Assembly (NCBI RefSeq): GCF_019468465.1
Contig: NZ_CP080519.1
Coordinates: 1,193,001-1,257,000 of the forward strand
DNA length: 64,000 nt
Source of the DNA: Amycolatopsis sp. DSM 110486
GTDB lineage: Bacteria > Actinomycetota > Actinomycetes > Mycobacteriales > Pseudonocardiaceae
Direction: 5' to 3'
A program made the translations under genes and the position numbers. How positions within the stretch are numbered: the stretch's first letter is position 1; every line of letters begins with the position of its first letter. Positions 59,547 to 64,000 of this stretch are shown one piece after another. The notes below the pieces were generated by a model. That model searched no databases, was not told the DNA's origin, and worked only from the letters and a program-made list of their open reading frames with translations.

Positions 59547-60335
59547 TCATCGCCGTCCGGCGAACCGCGCCGGGCTCACGCCCAGCATGCGCTTGAAGTG
59601 CCGGGTCAGGTGCGACTGGTCGTAGAAGCCGACCTCGGGGGCGACCGCCGCGGCCGGCACACCGGCCAGCAGCAGCCGCCGCGCCAGCTCCACGCGACGG
59701 CCGGTGAGGTACAGGTGCGGCGGCAGCGAAAACCGCCGGGAGAACGCGCGGACCAGGTGCGTCGGGTCCGCGTGCAGCAGGCGCGCCGCCTCGTCGAGGG
59801 GCAGCCCGGCGACCACCCGCGAGTCCAGCAGGTCGCGCAGGTCGTCGGCCAGCCCGCGGTCGGGCTCACGGCGGACCACGTCGTGGCGCAGGTGTGTGCC
59901 GAGACGTTCGAAAATGAACGCGAGCCGGCTCTGCGCCTCGAACTCGTCGCCCGGCGCGGCGAGCGTGTCGTGCAGCCGGCTGATCCGGTTCGCCAGCTTC
60001 GGATCCCGCAGGTTCGGCTGGTCGGTGGCCGGGCCGATCAGCCGCGCGTCGAGTGCGTCCTCGGGCAGGTAGAGCACGCGCTTGCGGAACCCGCGCGGCG
60101 CTGCGGTGCGGCCGTTGTGCGGCACGTGCGGCGGCAGGAGCACGACCTGCGAACGCAGGGTGCCGTGCTCGTGACGGTCCAGGTCGTACTGGAGCACGCC
60201 GTCATCGAGGATCAGCAACGTCCACACGGTGTGCGTGTGCACGGGGTAGGCGTGCTGCACGAAGTGCGCGTGGAACACCTCGCTGATGCCGGGAACGCCG
60301 GGGCTCCAAGCGGTGATCTCGGATTCGCCTGCCAT
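59547..60335 (-). CDS. AraC-family regulator with cupin sensor domain
   Basis: 262 residues. The N-terminal cupin (HAHFVQHAYPVHTHTVWTLL, LLPPHVPHNGR) and C-terminal AraC HTH (AARLLHADPTHLVRAF, GFYDQSHLTRHFKRMLGVSPARF). Typical of regulators of the divergent EamA-type exporter. ATG 60335 is preceded by TACGTT with 6 nt between, so leaderless transcription is possible. Positioned opposite the exporter gene at 60428. Confidence 0.87.
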   Translation of the reverse strand: MAGESEITAWSPGVPGISEVFHAHFVQHAYPVHTHTVWTLLILDDGVLQYDLDRHEHGTLRSQVVLLPPHVPHNGRTAAPRGFRKRVLYLPEDALDARLIGPATDQPNLRDPKLANRISRLHDTLAAPGDEFEAQSRLAFIFERLGTHLRHDVVRREPDRGLADDLRDLLDSRVVAGLPLDEAARLLHADPTHLVRAFSRRFSLPPHLYLTGRRVELARRLLLAGVPAAAVAPEVGFYDQSHLTRHFKRMLGVSPARFAGRR

Positions 60336-60427
60336 GCAAGGAACGTACAAGAAATCCGCGCGCGGGGCGGCGAGGATCGGTGTGATCCCCAGCCTTTCCC
60401 GTACCCGCAACGAAGTGGACCGAACTC

Positions 60428-61381
60428 ATGCCCGAACAACGCGACGGTGGCGTCGCTCCGTATTCGTACCTGCTCATCACGATGGTGTTGTTCGGGGCGG
60501 CTTTCACCAGCTCGAAGGTCGTGGTGGGTGAGCTGCCGCACGAGGTCGCCGCGTGCCTGCGCTTCGGGGCGGGCGCGGTGATCCTCGTGGGGTTGTTGTG
60601 CGTGCGGCCGGGTTCGGCGCGCTTTTCGTGGCGTGACCTCGCCCGAGCCGGGCTGGTCGGGCTCGTCGGGGTGTTCGCGTACAACTTCTTTTTCTTCTGG
60701 GGGCTTTCCCTCGCCCCCGCGATCGACGGCACCATCATCGTGCCCGTGCTCAGTCCCGTGCTGACCACGCTGTACTTCCTCGTGACCCGCAAAGAATCGG
60801 CGTCCGGTGCGCGCATCGCCGGGCTGGTGCTGGGGATAGCGGGTTCGGTCGTGTTCTTCGTCGGTGTCGGTGGGGGTGGCACGGGGTTCAGCGGAACCCG
60901 CCTCGCCGGCGACTTCGTCTACCTGGCGGGCGCGGCGTGCTGGGCGGCCTACAGCATCGCGTCGAAGAAGGTGCTGAGCGGGATGGAACCGTTGCGGGCC
61001 ACGACGTATGCCACGGGTGTGGGTGCGCTGGCGTTGGTGCTTGTCGCAATTCCCTCATTTTCTGGTACTGAGTGGACATCGGTCTCCACGCTCACCTGGG
61101 GGAACCTCGTGTTCCTCGCGGTCGGCCCGACAGCGATCGCGTACCTGTTCTACTACCGGGGGTTGCGGGCTGTCAGTCCCGTGACCGCGACGATCACCAT
61201 GTTCGCGGTGCCGGTGTTCGGCACGGTGACTTCCGTGGTGTTCCTGGGTGAGTCGTTCACCACCGTGCAGGTCGCCGGTGCGGTGATCACCGTCGTCGGG
61301 GCACTGCTCGCCGTCACCCAGGGAAAGATCTTCACCTCCTCTGAACGAAAAACCTCCGAACGAAAGAAGGTGCAACGGTGA
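60428..61381 (+). CDS. EamA/DMT-superfamily transporter
   Basis: 317 residues, ten hydrophobic helices in two EamA repeats (~10-140 and ~155-295), each beginning LFGAAFTSSKVVV or FVYLAGAACWAAYSIASKK. A Ser/Lys-rich C-terminal tail. Exports amino acids or metabolites. Divergent from the AraC-type regulator. Its TGA overlaps the next start (GTGA), so the patatin gene is co-expressed. Confidence 0.88.
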   Translation: MPEQRDGGVAPYSYLLITMVLFGAAFTSSKVVVGELPHEVAACLRFGAGAVILVGLLCVRPGSARFSWRDLARAGLVGLVGVFAYNFFFFWGLSLAPAIDGTIIVPVLSPVLTTLYFLVTRKESASGARIAGLVLGIAGSVVFFVGVGGGGTGFSGTRLAGDFVYLAGAACWAAYSIASKKVLSGMEPLRATTYATGVGALALVLVAIPSFSGTEWTSVSTLTWGNLVFLAVGPTAIAYLFYYRGLRAVSPVTATITMFAVPVFGTVTSVVFLGESFTTVQVAGAVITVVGALLAVTQGKIFTSSERKTSERKKVQR

Positions 61382-62313
61382 CCGACGCCGTCGTGGAGTT
61401 GCTGAGAGAACGCAGGCGCAGCGGGAGCACTCCCGGAAACCGCGATGACGGCGCTCGCTTGGTGTTGCTGATCGAGGGCGGGAGCTCGCGAGGTGCGTAT
61501 TCGAGCGGCATGACGATCGCCATCGAACAGCTCGGGTTGCTGCCGATGTTCGACGCGGTCTACGGCAGCTCGGCGGGCGCGCTCAACGGTGCGTGGCTGC
61601 TGTGCGGACGCGCTGAAAGCACCCAGCACGCGTGGTGGGACCCGATGATCATGGGCCGGACCATCGACCCCAAGCGCATCCTGAGCCGGCGGCCGGTGGT
61701 GGACACGGAGTTCCTCGTCCACACCCTCTACACCGAGATCGTGCCGATGGGGTTCCGGGAGATCCTCGACAACCCCGTCGAGTTCCACCCCACCGCCACC
61801 GACGCGATGACCGGCGAGTCCGCGGACCTGCACGAGCACCTCCACGATCAGGCCGGCTTGCAGGCCGCGCTGCGTGCGTCGACGGCCATGCCCCTGCTCG
61901 CGGGCGAACCGATCGTGATCGGCGGACGACATTTCGTGGACGCCGGGGTGAGCGAATCCGTTCCCGTGCGAACAGCACTTGCGCAGAAAGCAACACACCT
62001 CGTCGCGTTTCGCACGCGACGGTCGGACGAGGGCGCGGGGACGGCACCGTCCCGCGGTGAGCGGCTCGTCGCGTCACGCTGGTTCGCCCGCCACGCACCG
62101 GGAGCGCTCGAGACGTGGCTGGACCGCGCAGCGCTCAGAGCCGAAGAGGAACGACTGCTGGCTTCGCATCCCGCGACGCTGCAAGTCCGCCCGCCTGTCG
62201 GCAGCGCCCGCATCGGCCGCACCGAGCGCCGCCCGCACCTGATGCGCGCCGCGGTGGACACTGGACTCCAAGCGGCGCTGAACGAACTCTCCGCGGTGAA
62301 GGAAACACCATGA
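61378..62313 (+). CDS. patatin-like phospholipase
   Basis: 311 residues. Oxyanion glycine motif EGGSSRGAYSSG, nucleophile Ser in YGSSAG (about 62) and the catalytic Asp in FVDAGVSESVP (about 186). It cleaves phospholipid or other lipid ester bonds, typically at the membrane or as a toxin-like enzyme. GTG 61378 overlaps the exporter stop and its own stop overlaps the thioesterase ATG (ATGA). Confidence 0.87.
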   Translation: MTDAVVELLRERRRSGSTPGNRDDGARLVLLIEGGSSRGAYSSGMTIAIEQLGLLPMFDAVYGSSAGALNGAWLLCGRAESTQHAWWDPMIMGRTIDPKRILSRRPVVDTEFLVHTLYTEIVPMGFREILDNPVEFHPTATDAMTGESADLHEHLHDQAGLQAALRASTAMPLLAGEPIVIGGRHFVDAGVSESVPVRTALAQKATHLVAFRTRRSDEGAGTAPSRGERLVASRWFARHAPGALETWLDRAALRAEEERLLASHPATLQVRPPVGSARIGRTERRPHLMRAAVDTGLQAALNELSAVKETP

Positions 62314-62822
62314 CCAACACCACCGATGCCGAGCGCGTGCGCGTCGTGTCCTGGGCCGACCACCTCGCATTCGCCACCGCGGCCGCCGAGCTCAGCGGGC
62401 TGGAGTTCCTTCGCGCCATGGCCCGCGGCGACCTCCCCTCCGCGCCGATGATGGACCTCGTCGGCCTCCGCCTGATCTCGGCGTCACCCGGCGAGACCGT
62501 CTTCCGCCTCACCCCGGGCGAATACCACTACAACCCGATGTGGACCGTCCACGGCGGCCTCTACGCCACGATGCTCGACTCGGCGGCCGCGTGCGCCGTG
62601 CACACGACCCTCCCCGTCGGCAGCGGGTTCAGCACCCTGGACCTCTCCGTCCGCTTCCTCAAGGCCGTCCGCATCGACACGGGCCCCATCACGGCCACCG
62701 GTCGCGTCCTGCACTCGGGACCCCAGGTCGTGCTGGCCGACGCACGCCTGGAGGACACCTCCGGCACGCTCCTGGCCACGGCGACGGCGAACTGCTTCGT
62801 GTCCCGAGCGTCCGGTACGTAA
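62310..62822 (+). CDS. PaaI-family thioesterase
   Basis: 170 residues, hot-dog fold: MWTVHGGLYATMLDSAAACAV contains the HGG catalytic loop, followed by FSTLDLSVRFLKAV. Closely similar in pattern to the thioesterase at 47328. It starts at ATG 62310, overlapping the patatin stop, and likely removes CoA from an acyl or aryl thioester. Confidence 0.87.
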   Translation: MTNTTDAERVRVVSWADHLAFATAAAELSGLEFLRAMARGDLPSAPMMDLVGLRLISASPGETVFRLTPGEYHYNPMWTVHGGLYATMLDSAAACAVHTTLPVGSGFSTLDLSVRFLKAVRIDTGPITATGRVLHSGPQVVLADARLEDTSGTLLATATANCFVSRASGT

Positions 62823-62878
62823 CGAAGGAGACGAATGCCGCGATCGATTGATCATCCCGCGGATCCGAGGAGCAGCCT

Positions 62879-63157
62879 GTGTCACCACGCGCCATCGTCG
62901 CGTTCGTCAGCGTCGCGGCCATCGTCATCGGGGTGTTCCTCTCGTTGCGCGGCCTCATCGGGGGCCCCGACTTCGTGACCCCGGCCGGCGCGGCGTGTGA
63001 CCCCGCGTTCGCGTGGCAGGACGACTCACTCGGCGACTGCTTCGCCGTGGAGCGGCACAGCCCGGCGTTCGCCCTCGTCCTCGCGCACATCGGGCTCCTC
63101 GGGCTGATCTACGCGCGCCTGCTCATGACCCGGAAGAGGAAGCTCAGCGTGCGGTGA
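62879..63157 (+). CDS. small membrane protein of unknown function
   Basis: 92 residues. Hydrophobic segments near 5-24 (IVAFVSVAAIVIGVFLSL) and 66-83 (FALVLAHIGLLGLIYARLL) with a Cys-containing loop in between (C40 and C54), and a basic tail RKRKLSVR. GAGGAG precedes GTG 62879. No family recognised. Confidence 0.7.
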   Translation: MSPRAIVAFVSVAAIVIGVFLSLRGLIGGPDFVTPAGAACDPAFAWQDDSLGDCFAVERHSPAFALVLAHIGLLGLIYARLLMTRKRKLSVR

Positions 63158-63235
63158 CGCGGCCCAGGAAGGCGACCTCCGCGGCGACCGTGTCCGCGAA
63201 GCTCGCGCCGCCCTCGTAGACGTCGTAGTCGGTAG
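63144..63235 (-). pseudogene. alpha/beta hydrolase C-terminal tail
   Basis: Reads TDYDVYEGGASFADTV then AAEVAFLGRVTAR and a stop, which matches the HFDVYxG end of the hydrolase whose body lies on the plus strand at 63370-63548. It is fused out of frame behind an aldehyde dehydrogenase N-terminus. Confidence 0.6.
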
Positions 63236-63360
63236 GCGTTCGTTTTCCCCCACGCGTGTTGGTTTTCTTTCGCGGCGAGGTAGGCGCGGTCGATGTCCGT
63301 GGAGTCGGCGACGGTGAACTCCGCGACCGCGGAGCCGTCGTGCGGGTTCGAGTCGCGCAG
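63233..63360 (-). pseudogene. aldehyde dehydrogenase N-terminal fragment (inverted)
   Basis: Reads NPHDGSAVAEFTVADST followed by DIDRAYLAAKENQHAWGKTN, a typical aldehyde dehydrogenase N-terminal segment. Its continuation (RRTVFEQAIRYVEDH) is on the other strand at 63549, so the gene is split by an inversion. Confidence 0.65.
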
Positions 63361-63369
63361 CTGTTTGCC

Positions 63370-63548
63370 GCTGCTACCCGCTCGCCCGCAAGCTTGGCCT
63401 GGCGCCGCCCGGTCCGGCGCGCGGCGATGGTGGCGGTGCCGTTGCTGCTGGTGGTTCTCGAACACGACTCGATGGCGCCGATCGGCCCGGCTCTGCGCCT
63501 CGCGGCCACCGCGCCGTCGGCAGAGCTGCACTGGGTTCCGGCGGCCAC
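63370..63548 (+). pseudogene. alpha/beta hydrolase C-terminal body fragment
   Basis: Reads RRPVRRAAMVAVPLLLVV, LEHDSMAPIGPALRLAATAP and SAELHWVPAATGG, i.e. the Asp-loop and late strands of an alpha/beta hydrolase of the GTSFSGG type, without stop or tail. The tail is at 63144 on the minus strand. Confidence 0.6.
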
Positions 63549-63700
63549 CGGCGGACGGTGTTCGAGCAGGCGATCCGGTACGTCGAGGACCACGGGGGCG
63601 AGATCACCGAGGTGATCATCGACGAACTCGGCGGCACCCGCCTGAAGGCCGCGTTCGAGACCGGCCTGGTCGGCGCGATCAAGGCCGGCGGCCTCGCCGC
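63549..63700 (+). pseudogene. aldehyde dehydrogenase middle fragment
   Basis: Reads RRTVFEQAIRYVEDHGGEIT, then EVIIDELGGTRLKAAFE and TGLVGAIKAGGLA, which is standard aldehyde dehydrogenase sequence about 55-105 residues from the N-terminus. It runs directly into hydrolase sequence at about 63700. Confidence 0.65.
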
Positions 63701-63706
63701 GTTCGA

Positions 63707-63736
63707 GACCCGGTTCCGGCGCGCCGGAACCGGGTC
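63707..63736. repeat. perfect 30-bp palindrome
   Basis: Arms of 15 bp (left arm GACCCGGTTCCGGCG) with no spacer, at the exact junction of aldehyde dehydrogenase and hydrolase sequence. Cruciform-forming; a probable recombination or fold-back point. Confidence 0.75.
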
Positions 63737-63787
63737 GCGAGTGTCGTGTTCGACTACCGCGGCTTCGGCGGCTCCGAGGAGCAGACG

Positions 63788-63850
63788 CGCGACACCCACC
63801 GGTTCGCGGTAGACGCGGTTCTCCTTGTCCTCGATCGGCGAGGGCAGGAC
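63788..63850 (-). pseudogene. aldehyde dehydrogenase fragment (inverted)
   Basis: Minus-strand reading VLPSPIEDKENRVYREPVGV, the conserved aldehyde dehydrogenase block that normally follows the FExGLV region by about 20-30 residues. It interrupts the hydrolase fragment. Confidence 0.6.
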
Positions 63851-64000
63851 GCGACGAAGTGGTTTCCTTGCCGCGCCAGCGCGAGGACTACCGCACGGTC
63901 GTCGGCTTGGCGGCGGCCCAGCCGACGCTCGACGCGAGCCGGATCGTCGTGTGGGGCACGTCTTTCGCGGGGCTGCAGGTGGTGGATCTCGCCGTCACGG

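Larger units (their letters stand above)
63697..64000 (+). pseudogene. alpha/beta hydrolase N-terminal/middle fragment with interruptions
   Basis: AFETRFRRAG leads to the palindrome, a frame change, VVFDYRGFGGSE, then an inverted aldehyde dehydrogenase piece (63788-63850), and finally EVVSLPRQREDYRTVVG and RIVVWGTSFAGLQVV with the nucleophile Ser, running off the window. Not translatable as one protein. Confidence 0.6.

Overview
The window comes from a high-GC, aerobic actinomycete. The evidence is C/G-ending codons in every gene, IclR/HxlR/TetR/CGNR regulators, fadD/fadE-type operons, a mycothiol-dependent maleylpyruvate isomerase-like protein, many GTG starts and several apparently leaderless genes. 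The frequent CCACTGTGG/CCACAGTGG nonamer fits Amycolatopsis or a near relative, but that genus is an inference. Nothing looks plasmid- or phage-like; this reads as a chromosomal catabolic region.

Layout. 0-4.7 kb: a five-gene minus-strand operon (antibiotic-biosynthesis-type monooxygenase, unknown protein, haloalkane dehalogenase, NmrA-type reductase, CGNR zinc-finger protein) divergent from an HxlR regulator, with paired operators between them. 4.7-8.8 kb: SDR, VOC protein and a flavin reductase without its N-terminus, facing a linalool dehydratase-isomerase-like protein and a DUF169 protein. 8.8-22.4 kb: the centrepiece, an aromatic-acid uptake and ring-dihydroxylation cluster. It has a complete branched-chain-amino-acid-type ABC transporter with two alpha/beta hydrolases, a divergent IclR regulator, and then an operon for a two-component ring-hydroxylating oxygenase with [3Fe-4S] ferredoxin, FAD reductase, dihydrodiol dehydrogenase and a class II aldolase-type decarboxylase. 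That gene content and order match the actinobacterial phthalate 3,4-dioxygenase (pht/pad) pathway to protocatechuate. The adjacent alpha/beta hydrolase fits a monoalkyl-phthalate esterase, so the cluster may take up and open phthalate esters.

22.6-36.5 kb: a medium-chain reductase, a Crp-type regulator, and a TetR-controlled VOC / gamma-lyase-type PLP enzyme / hydrolase operon whose operator also precedes the tetR gene. These are followed by hydrolases, AraC and TetR regulators, an epimerase, a group II PLP decarboxylase, a DJ-1/PfpI protein and a second CGNR protein. Two hydrolase/epimerase promoters share a conserved 43-bp module. 36.5-40.9 kb: maleylpyruvate isomerase-like protein, MFS transporter, a frameshifted cupin remnant, a Tat-exported hydrolase and a GNAT protein.

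40.9-57.1 kb: fatty-acid/acyl-CoA metabolism. A TetR-fadE-fadE-fadD-GNAT operon contains one acyl-CoA dehydrogenase that lacks the usual EGT catalytic motif. Then come another fadE, a thioesterase, a RamA-like LuxR regulator, an acetate permease, ribBA, a methylisocitrate-lyase-like gene and an acyl-CoA synthetase carrying a tandem pentapeptide insertion. Two operons here share a nearly identical 30-bp element at the same distance from a -10 box. 57.1-63.2 kb: MocR-type regulator head-to-head with a cysteine synthase-like enzyme, AraC regulator, DMT exporter, patatin, thioesterase and a small membrane protein.

63.1-64.0 kb: a scrambled mosaic in which pieces of one aldehyde dehydrogenase and one alpha/beta hydrolase alternate on both strands around a perfect 30-bp palindrome. 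Regulation across the window looks local. Most operons have a dedicated regulator nearby and a visible inverted repeat, and nearly all catabolic genes overlap by 4 nt (ATGA or GTGA), which implies translational coupling.
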